Assembly (NCBI RefSeq): GCF_023544445.1
Contig: NZ_JALPVJ010000036.1
Coordinates: forward strand, 1-64,000
Length of the DNA stretch: 64,000 nt
DNA from: Actinoplanes sp. M2I2
GTDB taxonomy: Bacteria > Actinomycetota > Actinomycetes > Mycobacteriales > Micromonosporaceae
Direction of reading: 5' to 3'
Made by a program: the position numbers and the translations under genes. Shown here in pieces: positions 9,601-17,609 of this stretch (position 1 is its first letter; each line of letters opens with the position of its first letter). Below the pieces are notes generated by a model. The model worked only from the letters and a program-made list of their open reading frames with translations, ran no database searches and had not been told where the DNA came from.

Positions 9601-11549
9601 GCCTCACCGCCGCCACCGGGTCCGCCCGACCCGTCGGGATCGGGGACCTCCTGCGACCCACCACGACCGGGCCCGGCCGGCCCGTCCGGGCGAGGGCCGC
9701 CCTGCGGTCCGGCGGTGTCCGGGCCGGACTGTGGCCCGCCGCGTCCCGCACCGCCGTGGCGGGGGACGCTGCGGCTGCCACCGCCGGGCTCGAGCGATTC
9801 CGACCGGCGGCCGCCCTGCGTGGGCACGGCACCCCGGCCGGCCCGGCCACCGCGACCGTCCTGCTCCGCCACCTGTCGCGCGCTGCCCTCATCGGGCAGA
9901 TCGCGGGCGCGGGCGGGCCCGCCGGGGCCTGCGGGATCCCACGGACCGGTGGAGTCCCCCGCGGCGCCACGAAGATCGTCCGACTGGCCGGGACGCGCGG
10001 ATCCGCGGCCGCGTTCGCCTGGTTCGGCGGTGCCGTGCCGACCCGTGCGCTCGCCCGGGCCGTCGTTGTCGCCGCGCCCGTGCCGGCCGCCGACCGGCCC
10101 GGTGCCACGTCCGGCGCCGACCTGGCCGGTTCCGGCGCCGGCATAGTCTGGTCCACCACCGGGGAAGGCCGGCCCCGCCGCACCGGACACGGGCCGTCCC
10201 GCACCGGCGCCGCCGAGCTCACCGGCCGCCGGATGGCGCTCGTAAGCGCCGGACTCACCGGAACCACTGCCGTACTCACCGGCCGAACCCCGCCGGTCGG
10301 CGCCGGGAGCACCCGGCGCACCCGAAGCGGGACGAGCGGCACCGCCGTACTCGACGGCCGAACGACGCCGCCCGACGCCCGAAGCACCCGGCACACCGGA
10401 AGCGGGACGAGCAGCACCGCCGTACTCGGCGGCCGCACCACGCCCGCCGGCATCAGGAGCGCCGCCGTACTCACCGGCCGCACCACGACCGCCGGCACCC
10501 GGAGCACCGGAAGCGGGGCGAGCGGCACTGCCGTACTCACCGGCCGAACGAGAACCGCCGACACCGGGAGCACCGGCCGGTCGCGCGGCGCCGCCGTACT
10601 CACCGGCCGGGCCGCGACCGCCGACACCCGGATCATCGGACGCCCCGGAACCGGCGCCGAACGCACCCGAAGCCGCGTCACGACCGCGGTAACCGGCGCC
10701 GTCGGGCGCACCCGAAACCGGCTGCCCGGGGCCGCCCGGCGACGGGCCGTCGGAGCGGAAGCGGTCACGACCGCGAGTCGACCCGCCCGGAGAGGTCGGG
10801 CGCGAAGCCGGGGACACCGGCCGGACCGAGGGCACCTGGGGGGCGTTTCCGGTGACCGGCACGACCGGACCGGACGTCATGCCGTCGAAGTCACGGGGGT
10901 CCACGCCGGGCCGGCCCGGAGACCCGTGCTGCTCGGGCGCACCACGCCCCGGTGCCTGGGCCCGCCCGGCCGGCGTGCCCTGACCCGGCCCCGGCGGAAC
11001 CGCGCCGCCGGGCTGGGGCGCGCCCTGCGGCGGAACGCCGGCGCGGCCCGGGGCAGCCTGGACGGGAACCGCCCGGCCGCCGGGGATCTGACCCCGCGAG
11101 CCACGCCCCGGAGGCACCGCCCCGGGCTGGCCCGGGTGCGGCGAACCCGGAGATGGTTGGCCAGGGTGCGGCTGGACCGGCTGGGCCCGGCCGGGGGCCG
11201 GGGCCGGCGGCCGGGCGCCGGCCGGGAACTCACCGCTGCCGCCCGGCTCGTCGGGGGCGGCGCCGAAGGCGGGGAAGTCGTCGCTGTCCGGGACGTCGTC
11301 GGGGCCGGGGGCCTTCCGGCCGGACTTGCCGAACCGGGTCTCGCCGGCGAGGGTGCCGGGGCCGATCGCGCTCCGCTCCTGTTTCGCCGTGCGCAGATCG
11401 TCGAGCCAGCCGGTCTCCTCCTGCGACACCACCTCGGGCTCGACCGGCTCGGGACGCCCGCGGCCGAATCGGCGACCCTTTCGCCCCCCGGCCTGCTCGT
11501 TGCGCAGGTCAGCGTCGTCGTCGGGCCGATCGGCACCGCGCGGGGTCAC
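6663..11549 (-). CDS. giant low-complexity, membrane-anchored Pro/Gly/Ala-rich protein
   Basis: This single 1628-codon frame starts at a GTG that overlaps the rarA stop (GTGA). Residues 1-70 are charged (DRPDDDADLRNEQAGGRKGR, WLDDLRTAKQER). From about 90 to 1400 the chain is low-complexity, in blocks: PG/Q-rich, a degenerate 20-residue EYGGAARPASG repeat, R/G-rich, QPGQ repeats, YGQ-rich, AAVRGAQGG repeats, then six 27-bp copies of GGAAGSASV. One transmembrane helix follows (about 1425-1448, LVLLSLAVVVLVVLPAFFGL). The C-terminal domain of about 180 residues has six Cys (WCFIDC, DCPEE, TCWK, KCEV, QCVG), so up to three disulfides. The topology suggests a long cytosolic disordered arm and a small outside domain. 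The domain and the N-terminal 70 residues look conserved in type; the repeats look plastic. Function is unknown; coupling to rarA may be only positional. Confidence 0.8.
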   Translation of the reverse strand: MTPRGADRPDDDADLRNEQAGGRKGRRFGRGRPEPVEPEVVSQEETGWLDDLRTAKQERSAIGPGTLAGETRFGKSGRKAPGPDDVPDSDDFPAFGAAPDEPGGSGEFPAGARPPAPAPGRAQPVQPHPGQPSPGSPHPGQPGAVPPGRGSRGQIPGGRAVPVQAAPGRAGVPPQGAPQPGGAVPPGPGQGTPAGRAQAPGRGAPEQHGSPGRPGVDPRDFDGMTSGPVVPVTGNAPQVPSVRPVSPASRPTSPGGSTRGRDRFRSDGPSPGGPGQPVSGAPDGAGYRGRDAASGAFGAGSGASDDPGVGGRGPAGEYGGAARPAGAPGVGGSRSAGEYGSAARPASGAPGAGGRGAAGEYGGAPDAGGRGAAAEYGGAARPASGVPGASGVGRRRSAVEYGGAARPASGAPGAPGADRRGSAGEYGSGSGESGAYERHPAAGELGGAGAGRPVSGAAGPAFPGGGPDYAGAGTGQVGAGRGTGPVGGRHGRGDNDGPGERTGRHGTAEPGERGRGSARPGQSDDLRGAAGDSTGPWDPAGPGGPARARDLPDEGSARQVAEQDGRGGRAGRGAVPTQGGRRSESLEPGGGSRSVPRHGGAGRGGPQSGPDTAGPQGGPRPDGPAGPGRGGSQEVPDPDGSGGPGGGGEAQDFSDPTRPARPGRGGTQHGTDRGGPARPGRGTPQDGADQGAPGRSGRVGPQGGPGQSGAGGRGPGGAGMSGHTGGFPVTPPGATGAGQTARAAAVVPPVVPGREGVRTPAVPGRAGAMAGQTSGVIPRAGEASGRVGRRGGPQPGQPQPGQPQPRQSQPGQSQPGQSQPGQPQPGDQNEDSRQGQGRPEPGRRSRGGRGAGAAPVRPVSPPADPVSPGRPQSLYGQAPNAPSGNQPSPSQPYGQAAPAQDYGQPSPAQPYGQAGPAQDYGQPPSTRPYGHAEPAQDYGQSSPAQPHPPLPVRDYHHPSPGQPYGQPVPDAYGRSAPAQDYGTPAPAQTSPVPGEYGQLSRAGSVPGVPRGDADQDDNDRPRHGRAPGAAPGDADQVPGEYGQLSRAQAVPGRPPAGPGAAASATGPAAAGGPAGTAAIRAAQNNPAAGPAAGSRAVRGAQRGATAGSAGVRGARGGAASGPIDGPAGRGSQGGTASGPAGSAAVRAAQSGAAPAGSAAVRGAQGGAASAAMSGSAGSAAVRSAQGGGTAAPGAGPAASPAVRGAQGGAAAAARAVAPGRPASPTTHGSASGDPSVGGAAGSASVGGAAGSASVGGAAGSASVGGPAGSASVGGAAGSASVGGAAGSASVGTAGSAAVGAAGVAAGPASAGVPGSAAGAARVRPASGGAAPVGGAVAAARVGSASVAAPAGMPARASAGSGPDGDGVPLRGEDGRSSGAARAPVVGAKAAAAKAAGIAGAAGPGEDEPDDEPGRGGLRQQLRSRRKLVLLSLAVVVLVVLPAFFGLRAASSDPVFGSLDSLDVPTWATQKVDDQSSGSRWCFIDCTFRERTAESQRPIPETTAAYTSALTSAGWSPWKVADCPEEPLKTGDGTYTCWKRDEFTLDLRVGRPKCEVDQIAANDPALAGSTAPPVTPPGQCVGSSVSIKVWHAIADTRGKPDPQKSPLVGETPDAPIPDDPLLTPTPSAS
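7681..7848 (-). repeat. 27-bp tandem repeat (about six copies)
   Basis: Inside the giant gene, six adjacent units of 27 bp encode GGAAGSASV with small changes (one unit has GGPAGSASV). The units differ at synonymous positions, so the array is not brand new, but the spacing is exact. Neighbouring DNA (7900-8350) holds looser repeats of the AAVRGAQGG type. Confidence 0.85.
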
Positions 11550-13234
11550 GGCTGTTCCTTTCCGGCGGCTGAGCCGCTGTCGTCTGCCCTCTCGGGTGTG
11601 GCCGGCGCAGTCGTCCCGGTCACGTCCGGATCGGCGAGGCTACCAGCCGCGGCTGTGGGCACGCTCCCATCGGAAGCGGCCGCGGCCGGGACGGGGCCGG
11701 GTGACGCGGGCCGCTCCTGCTCGAGATCGGCCGCGCCGGGAGGTACCGGCTGTTCCTGCGTGGTCGCGGGCAAGCGTCCCTCATCGGCGGCCGGCGCACC
11801 ACCCGTCGGGGGGCTGTTCCGGGCGGACGGCACATCCGTTGCACGCAGCGTTGCCGGGCGACCACGGACGATGCGCCGCAGGCGCGGCACACGCTCGCCC
11901 ATCGCGCGCTCGGCGCCGTGGTCGGTCGGCTGGTAGTACTCCGCGTCGGCCAGATCGTCCGGCAGATAGCGCTGCGTCACCACTCCGCGGGGGTCGTCGT
12001 GCGGATAGCGATAACCACGGCCGTGCCCGAGCCCCCGGGCGCCCGGGTAATGGGCGTCGCGCAGGTGGGACGGCACCGCGCCGCCGCGGCCGGCCCGGAC
12101 GTCGGCCATGGCCGCGCCGATCGCCGTGGTCACGCTGTTGGACTTGGGCGCGGTGGCCAGGTGCACCACGGCTTGGGCCAGGCTGAGCCCGGCCTCGGGC
12201 AGACCCACGTTCTGGACGGCCTGCGCGGCCGCCGTGGCCACCAGCAGCGCCTGCGGATCGGCCATGCCCACGTCCTCGCTGGCGAAGATGACGATGCGCC
12301 GGGCGATGAACCGCGGGTCCTCGCCGGCCACCAGCATGCGGGCCAGCCAGTGCAGCGCCGCGTCGGGGTCGCTGCCGCGCATGCTCTTGATGAACGCGCT
12401 GGTCACGTCGTAGTGGGCGTCGCCGTCGCGGTCGTAGCGCACGGCGGCCACGTCGACCGCTTTCTCCGCGGTCGCGAGGTCGATCTCATGCGCGCCCTGC
12501 GCCTCGGCCGAGCCCGCCGCGGCTTCGAGGGCGGTGAGCGCCTTGCGGACGTCGCCCGACGCCAGGCGTACGAGATGCTCCTCGGCCTCGGGTGCGAGGG
12601 TGACCGCGCCGCCCAGGCCGCGCTCGTCGGCGACCGCGCGGCGCAGCAGGCCGCGGACGTCGTCGTCGTCGAGCGCCTGCAGGGTGAGCAGCACACAGCG
12701 CGACAGCAGCGGCGAGATGACCGAGAAGTACGGATTTTCGGTGGTGGCCGCGAGGAGGGTGACCGTCCGGTCCTCGACCGCGGCGAGCAGCGAGTCCTGC
12801 TGGGTCTTGCTGAAGCGGTGGACCTCGTCGATGAACAGCACGGTGGGCGGGCCGCCGTGACGGCGTTCACGGCGGGCCGTGTCGATCACCGCGCGCACGT
12901 CCTTGACCCCGGCCGAGAGCGCCGACATGGCGACGAACTTGCGGTTGGTGGCCCCGGCGACGAGGTGGGCGATCGTGGTCTTGCCGGTGCCGGGCGGGCC
13001 CCACAGGATCACCGACATCGGGCTGGCCCCGGTGACCAGCTGACGCAGCGGCGCGCCGGGAGCGAGCAGATGTTCCTGGCCGACCAGCTCGTCGAGGGTG
13101 GCGGGCCGCATGCGCACCGGCAGCGGGGCGTCGGCCGCCGGGGCGGTGAAACCGTCGGCCGGACCGGGGGCCGGGGTGGCGCCCGGCCGAGCCAGGGAGA
13201 AGAGCCCGTCCGGTGGAGTCATCGGTTCAACCAT
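11546..13234 (-). CDS. rarA: RarA/MgsA-type AAA+ replication-associated recombination protein
   Basis: This 562-aa protein is a clamp-loader-like AAA+ ATPase acting at stalled forks. Walker A is GPPGTGKTT (about 78-86), Walker B LFIDEVHRF (about 131-139), sensor 1 LAATTENPYF, and the C-terminal MgsA tetramerisation region includes GSDPDAALHWLARML and HYPGARGLGHG. The first 20-30 residues (PDGLFSLARPG) fit the SSB-tail-binding end of the family. A Pro/Ala/Glu-rich tail of about 120 residues after LPDDLADAEYYQP is extra. Start: ATG 13232-13234 has TACTGT eight bases upstream and no Shine-Dalgarno, suggesting a leaderless message; ATG 13220-13222 is the alternative. The stop overlaps the next gene (GTGA). 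Confidence 0.93.
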   Translation of the reverse strand: MVEPMTPPDGLFSLARPGATPAPGPADGFTAPAADAPLPVRMRPATLDELVGQEHLLAPGAPLRQLVTGASPMSVILWGPPGTGKTTIAHLVAGATNRKFVAMSALSAGVKDVRAVIDTARRERRHGGPPTVLFIDEVHRFSKTQQDSLLAAVEDRTVTLLAATTENPYFSVISPLLSRCVLLTLQALDDDDVRGLLRRAVADERGLGGAVTLAPEAEEHLVRLASGDVRKALTALEAAAGSAEAQGAHEIDLATAEKAVDVAAVRYDRDGDAHYDVTSAFIKSMRGSDPDAALHWLARMLVAGEDPRFIARRIVIFASEDVGMADPQALLVATAAAQAVQNVGLPEAGLSLAQAVVHLATAPKSNSVTTAIGAAMADVRAGRGGAVPSHLRDAHYPGARGLGHGRGYRYPHDDPRGVVTQRYLPDDLADAEYYQPTDHGAERAMGERVPRLRRIVRGRPATLRATDVPSARNSPPTGGAPAADEGRLPATTQEQPVPPGAADLEQERPASPGPVPAAAASDGSVPTAAAGSLADPDVTGTTAPATPERADDSGSAAGKEQP

Positions 13235-13370
13235 CGGGACGAACAGTACCGGCCCACCGGCACGGGACGCGAAGTCCACGTGCCGGCGGGCCGGGTGCGA
13301 GCCGTGCCAGGCGGGGCGCCGGTGGCTCGCGAGGAGAAGCTGCGTGGGGGGATGGTCAAGACCGAGGCGA

Positions 13371-13598
13371 TCAGCCGCGGCCCGGGCGGCGGCCGTAGAA
13401 GCGACGGCCGCTGCTGCCGCCGCTGCCGCTGCCGGCGCGCGGTCCGCTGCCGACGCCCGCGAGGTAGAGCGCGAGCAGCAGCAGGCCCAGGGAGGCCATG
13501 GTCTGGAAGTTGAACAGGTCGGGGGCGCCCAGGTTGGTGTCGAGCAGGTCCAGCAGGAGCCAGACACCGAAGACGACTGCGGCGGCGATAGCGAGCAT
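13371..13598 (-). CDS. small membrane protein, unknown
   Basis: This 75-aa protein has two hydrophobic segments (MLAIAAAVVFGVWLLLDLL and MASLGLLLLALYLAGVG), separated by a short loop (DTNLGAPDLFNFQT). The tail is a Gly/Ser/Arg-rich end (GSGSGGSSGRRFYGRRPGRG). GGAGGAAAACAAA directly before the ATG is a strong ribosome-binding site, and the composition is that of a real membrane protein. It reads toward rarA with a 136-bp gap. No family recognised. Confidence 0.7.
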   Translation of the reverse strand: MLAIAAAVVFGVWLLLDLLDTNLGAPDLFNFQTMASLGLLLLALYLAGVGSGPRAGSGSGGSSGRRFYGRRPGRG

Positions 13599-13682
13599 TT
13601 TGTTTTCCTCCGGGGGGTGAGAGCCTTGTCACGCAAATACCCCGGGGCCGGTCCTGCCCAAACTCCATCCTGGAGTGGGTGA

Positions 13683-14390
13683 TCATGGCAACGAATTGAC
13701 GGCCTTGGCGATGAGCAGGACGGCGATCAGCAGGGCCGTGGCCGACTCGAGGGCCATCGCCGCCTTGGCCCACCGCGACAACGGCAGGGTGTCGGTCGGG
13801 CTGAACGCGGTCGCGTTGGTGAAGGCCAGATAGAGGTAGTCGAGGAAGTACGGCTCCCAGTCCTTGGGCGCGAGCTGCGGCGAGGTCATCGGCGGGAAGA
13901 GGAAGTCCGGGTACGGGTCGGTCCCCCGCGCCCGTTGCGCCGGCCCACCCCGGTCGAGCTCCCAGAACCAGACCGCGAACGACAGCACGTTGAGCAGGTA
14001 GATGGCCCCGCCCACGGCGATCAGCGTGGCCGCCGAGCCGGTGTCGTGGCCGGTCAGGATGTCCCGGACGAGCATCGCCACCGACCACGCGTTGCCCAGG
14101 GTGGCCACGGCGATCAGGGTCAGGCCGACCATGCGCAGGGCCGGGGTGTCCCGTTTGATCCGCCTCGGGTCGGCCGCGACCAGCACCACCGCCATCGCGA
14201 CCTCGATCACCGGCAGCAGCCACCTGGGGCCGAGGGTCAGCCGGTCGGGCAGCATCACCTGGAGCGCGACCATCACCACGACCGCGAGCGCGGCCGGCCA
14301 GCGGTGCTCGGGATCGGTGTGCCGCCGCCACGCGGGCGCGGACAGGCCGTCCACCCGCTGTTCCTCTCTGTCGCCCCCGGCCGCCGGCAT
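13683..14390 (-). CDS. multi-pass membrane protein with ion-channel-like C-terminal segment (DUF1345-like)
   Basis: This 235-aa protein has about six hydrophobic segments (about residues 33-50, 58-75, 88-108, 120-142, 185-195 and 212-232). The last part, YLYLAFTNATAFSPTDTLPL followed by a hydrophobic helix, resembles the re-entrant pore loop and second helix of two-TM channels. In this subfamily the usual selectivity filter is replaced by TAFSPTD. The N-terminal part resembles DUF1345-type proteins. One base separates it from the upstream GyrI-like gene, so they are probably co-transcribed. Transport is an inference only. Function unknown. Confidence 0.7.
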   Translation of the reverse strand: MPAAGGDREEQRVDGLSAPAWRRHTDPEHRWPAALAVVVMVALQVMLPDRLTLGPRWLLPVIEVAMAVVLVAADPRRIKRDTPALRMVGLTLIAVATLGNAWSVAMLVRDILTGHDTGSAATLIAVGGAIYLLNVLSFAVWFWELDRGGPAQRARGTDPYPDFLFPPMTSPQLAPKDWEPYFLDYLYLAFTNATAFSPTDTLPLSRWAKAAMALESATALLIAVLLIAKAVNSLP

Positions 14391-14391
14391 C

Positions 14392-14895
14392 TCAGTCGGC
14401 GAGGCGGAAGAACAGGTCGGTGCGCCACTTGTGCAGGTCGGGCTGCTCGGCCGGGTCGGTCATCAGCACCTCGAGGCGGCAGCCCCACACCTCGCCGGTC
14501 GGGGTGGGCTGCATGTCCCAGGCCAGGTCGTGGTCGCGGGCCCAGTCGAGCAGCCGCGCGATGACCGTCATCAGCTGGTCGGGGTGGCCGACGTGGCCGA
14601 CCGTGGCGTAGCGACCGGCCGGCAGCGTCTCGACGAACATCGGGGCCGGCACGTCCACCGGCTCGCTGATCGGGATGCCGGCCTCCACCACCAGGTCGGC
14701 CGACATGTCGATCACCCGGTAGCGGAAGAACGGCGCCCCGGCGATCGGCACCCCACGCTCGGCGAGCCGGGCGGCCATGACCGGCAGGTGATCGGCGACG
14801 CGCGCGAACTGGGTCATCGAGATGGACTCGCGCCGGCCGACGTACGACTGCTCGGCCCGCTCGACGATGGTCGGCTCCACGGAGATCAGTCTCAC
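14392..14895 (-). CDS. GyrI-like (SOUL/effector-binding) domain protein
   Basis: This 167-aa protein is a single GyrI-like small-molecule-binding domain of the kind fused to AraC/MerR regulators, but stand-alone here. Typical features are the start with SVEPTIVERAEQSYVGRRESI, the internal AGAPFFRYRVID, and the second half LPAGRYATVGHVGHPDQL (two-fold pseudo-symmetry). No DNA-binding domain is present. The GTG start overlaps the stop of the upstream SDR gene (GTGA). It may sequester or sense a small hydrophobic or cationic ligand; the ligand is unknown. Confidence 0.8.
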   Translation of the reverse strand: MRLISVEPTIVERAEQSYVGRRESISMTQFARVADHLPVMAARLAERGVPIAGAPFFRYRVIDMSADLVVEAGIPISEPVDVPAPMFVETLPAGRYATVGHVGHPDQLMTVIARLLDWARDHDLAWDMQPTPTGEVWGCRLEVLMTDPAEQPDLHKWRTDLFFRLAD

Positions 14896-15710
14896 ACGTC
14901 CGCGGGCCGGTCACCCGGGACGGCGGCGATCGGCCGCAACCGGGTCCGCAGCACCGAGCGGGCCAGCGACGTGTCCAGCTTGACGTCGAGCGGACGCGGC
15001 CCGATCCCGGCGTCGGTGCTGAGACCGGTGGGCAACGCCGACGGGTCGCGGCCGTGCGCGCGGGCGATCAGGCGGCCGAACTCGGCCCGGGAGACCGCGT
15101 CCGGCCCGGCCACGTTGAGGATGCCGGCGAATCGCGAGTCGGCCAGCTCGAGCAGCGCGCCCGCGAGGTCGGCGACGTGCACCGGGCAGCGGATCTCGTC
15201 GGTGAAGAGCACGCCCCGCTGCCGGCCGTCGAGCAACCCGAGCACGAGCTGCTCCTGCTTGCCCTGGGCGCTGCCGTAGATCAGCGACGTCCGGACGACG
15301 ACCGCGGACGGGTCGATCGCGGTGACCGCGGTCTCGGCCGCCGCCTTGGCCGCGCCGTAGACGGTGACCGGGGTGGGAGCGTCGTCCTCGGTGTAGGGGG
15401 CGGGCCGGCCGGCGTGCAGCGCGTCCGACGACACGTGCACCAGTCGCGCCCCGACCGCCGCGGCCTCGGCGGCCACGGTGGCCGCGCCGTCGGCCGACAC
15501 CCGCCAGTCACCCCAGGTGCTGTTGATGACCAGCTTCGGGCGGACGGCCGAGATCAGCGCCCGGACCGCCTTGCGATCGGTGACGTCCACGGGCACCCAG
15601 CCGCCGGTCGTGGTGGTGGCCGTGCCCACCACCGCATGACCGGCGGCCGCCGCCTGACGGGCCACTTCGGAACCGAGGAAACCGGACGCGCCGACGAGGA
15701 GTGTGCTCAT
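14892..15710 (-). CDS. NAD(P)-dependent epimerase/reductase, RmlD-like SDR
   Basis: This 272-aa extended-SDR protein has a nucleotide-binding GASGFLGSEV at the N-terminus, a VHVSSDALHAG strand and the catalytic YGAAK (Tyr-x-x-x-Lys). The C-terminal portion resembles dTDP-4-dehydrorhamnose reductases (LDTSLARSVL). A full rhamnose cluster is absent nearby, so the actual substrate is unknown. It starts 12 bp after aspS and is followed by a GTGA overlap with the GyrI-like gene, so it is probably the second gene of an aspS-headed transcript. Confidence 0.82.
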   Translation of the reverse strand: MSTLLVGASGFLGSEVARQAAAAGHAVVGTATTTTGGWVPVDVTDRKAVRALISAVRPKLVINSTWGDWRVSADGAATVAAEAAAVGARLVHVSSDALHAGRPAPYTEDDAPTPVTVYGAAKAAAETAVTAIDPSAVVVRTSLIYGSAQGKQEQLVLGLLDGRQRGVLFTDEIRCPVHVADLAGALLELADSRFAGILNVAGPDAVSRAEFGRLIARAHGRDPSALPTGLSTDAGIGPRPLDVKLDTSLARSVLRTRLRPIAAVPGDRPADV

Positions 15711-15722
15711 GAAGCGATCAGA

Positions 15723-17525
15723 TCAGTTCGAGCGCTCCACGGGAACAGCCTGGCCGTCGGTGCCCGGCGTACCGGCCGCCGGCTTGGGCTTGGCGTCGAT
15801 GCCGGCCTCGAGCCGCTGCTGCGCGGTGATCGGGGTGGGCGCCGTGGTCAGCGGGTCGTAGCCGCCGCGGGTCTTGGGGAACGCGATGACCTCACGGATC
15901 GACTCGTTGCCGCTGAGCAGCATGCACGTGCGGTCCCAGCCGAGCGCGATGCCGGCGTGCGGCGGCGGGCCGTACTTGAACGCCTCGAGCAGGAAGCCGA
16001 ACTTGTCCTCGGCCTCCTCGGGCGTGATGCCGAGCAGATCGAAGACCCGGCTCTGGACGTCGGCCCGGTGGATACGGACGCTGCCGCCGCCGATCTCGTT
16101 GCCGTTGACGACGATGTCGTACGCGTAGGCCAGCGCCTGGTCGGGCGCCTCCTCGAAGCGGTCGAGCCACTCGTCGTTGGGCGAGGTGAAGGGGTGGTGG
16201 ACCGCCGTCCAGCCGCCCTCGTCGGTCTTCTCGAACATGGGGGCGTCGACGACCCAGCAGAACGCCCAGGCCGACTCGTCGATCAGGCCGGACCGCTTGG
16301 CGATCTCGATGCGGGCCGCGCCGAGCAGTTCCTGCGCCTCGCGGCGCTCGTTGGCGGCGGCGAAGAAGATCGCGTCGCCGGGCTTGGCCCCGGTGGCGTC
16401 GGCCAGGCCGGTCAGGTGGGCCTCGGAGAGGTTCTTGGCGACCGGGCCGCGGGCGACCCCGGTCTCGGCGTCGAGCACCACGTAGGCCAGGCCGCGGGCG
16501 CCCCGGGCCTTGGCCCAGTCCTGCCAGCCGTCCAGCTCCTTGCGGGTCTGCGAGGCGCCGCCGGGCATGACGACCGCGCCGACGTAGCCGCCGTTGTCGA
16601 TCGCGCCGGCGAACACCCGGAACTCGGTGCCGCGCAGGTAGTCGGTCAGCTCGACCAGCTCGACGCCGTAGCGCAGGTCGGGCTTGTCGGAGCCGTAGCG
16701 GTTCATCGCGTCGGTCCAGGTGATGCGCGGGATCGGCAGCTGCACCTGGTAGCCGGCGAGCTCGCTCCACAGCCGCGAGACGATCTCCTCGCCGAGCGCG
16801 ATGATGTCGTCCTGCGTCACGAACGACATCTCGATGTCGAGCTGGGTGAACTCGGGCTGCCGGTCGGCCCGGAAGTCCTCGTCGCGGTAGCAGCGGGCGA
16901 TCTGGTAATACCGCTCCATCCCGGCCACCATGAGCAACTGCTTGAAGAGCTGCGGCGACTGGGGCAGGGCATACCAGGTGCCGGGCTGCAGGCGCACGGG
17001 CACCAGGAAGTCGCGGGCGCCCTCGGGCGTCGACCGGGTCAGGGTCGGCGTCTCGATCTCGTTGAAGTCGCGGGCGTGCAGCACCTCGCGGGCGATCTGG
17101 TTGGCCCGCGAGCGCAGCCGCAGCGCGTTGGCCGGGCCGGACCGGCGCAGGTCGAGGTAGCGGTACTTCAGACGCAGGTCGTCGGACGCGGTGATCGTGT
17201 CGTCGACCGGCAGCGGCAGCGGTGCCGCCTCGGACAGGACGGTGAGCCGCGACGCCACGACCTCGATCTCACCGGTCGCCAGCTCGGGGTTGGCGTTGCC
17301 CTCGGGGCGCGCGGCCACCTCGCCGACGACCAGCACGCAGAACTCGTTGCGCAGAGCGTGCGCGTCCTCCTCGCGGAAGACCACCTGGACCACGCCGGAA
17401 GCGTCCCGCAGGTCGACGAAGATGACGCCGCCGTGGTCGCGCCGGCGGGCCACCCACCCGGCGAGCGTCACCGTCGTGCCGGCGTCGCTCGCGCGCAGGG
17501 TGCCGGCGTCATGGGTACGAATCAC
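15723..17525 (-). CDS. aspS: aspartate-tRNA ligase
   Basis: This 600-aa bacterial-type class II synthetase has an N-terminal OB-fold anticodon domain (VTLAGWVARRRDHGGVIFVDLRD region) and motif 2 (FRADRQPEFTQLDIEMSF). A GAD insertion domain lies in the middle, and motif 3 in the C-terminal GIALGWDRTCMLL. A proline/alanine-rich tail of about 30 residues follows LTTAPTPITAQQR. The ATG is preceded by a normal spacing and lies 84 bp from the next upstream gene. It activates Asp for tRNA-Asp, possibly also tRNA-Asn if GatCAB is present. Confidence 0.96.
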   Translation of the reverse strand: MIRTHDAGTLRASDAGTTVTLAGWVARRRDHGGVIFVDLRDASGVVQVVFREEDAHALRNEFCVLVVGEVAARPEGNANPELATGEIEVVASRLTVLSEAAPLPLPVDDTITASDDLRLKYRYLDLRRSGPANALRLRSRANQIAREVLHARDFNEIETPTLTRSTPEGARDFLVPVRLQPGTWYALPQSPQLFKQLLMVAGMERYYQIARCYRDEDFRADRQPEFTQLDIEMSFVTQDDIIALGEEIVSRLWSELAGYQVQLPIPRITWTDAMNRYGSDKPDLRYGVELVELTDYLRGTEFRVFAGAIDNGGYVGAVVMPGGASQTRKELDGWQDWAKARGARGLAYVVLDAETGVARGPVAKNLSEAHLTGLADATGAKPGDAIFFAAANERREAQELLGAARIEIAKRSGLIDESAWAFCWVVDAPMFEKTDEGGWTAVHHPFTSPNDEWLDRFEEAPDQALAYAYDIVVNGNEIGGGSVRIHRADVQSRVFDLLGITPEEAEDKFGFLLEAFKYGPPPHAGIALGWDRTCMLLSGNESIREVIAFPKTRGGYDPLTTAPTPITAQQRLEAGIDAKPKPAAGTPGTDGQAVPVERSN

Positions 17526-17609
17526 GACTGGTATCTCCTAGAGCTAAGACTCCGCACAACGGTCACAGGTGCCCCGACATTCTGTCAGGAGCGCCGGTGG
17601 CGACCGCCG

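Noticed and set aside
6663..11549. Phage tail-fibre or collagen-like surface protein
   Set aside because: No Gly-x-y periodicity over long stretches and no phage genes nearby. The membrane helix lies near the C-terminus, so the repeats would face the cytosol.
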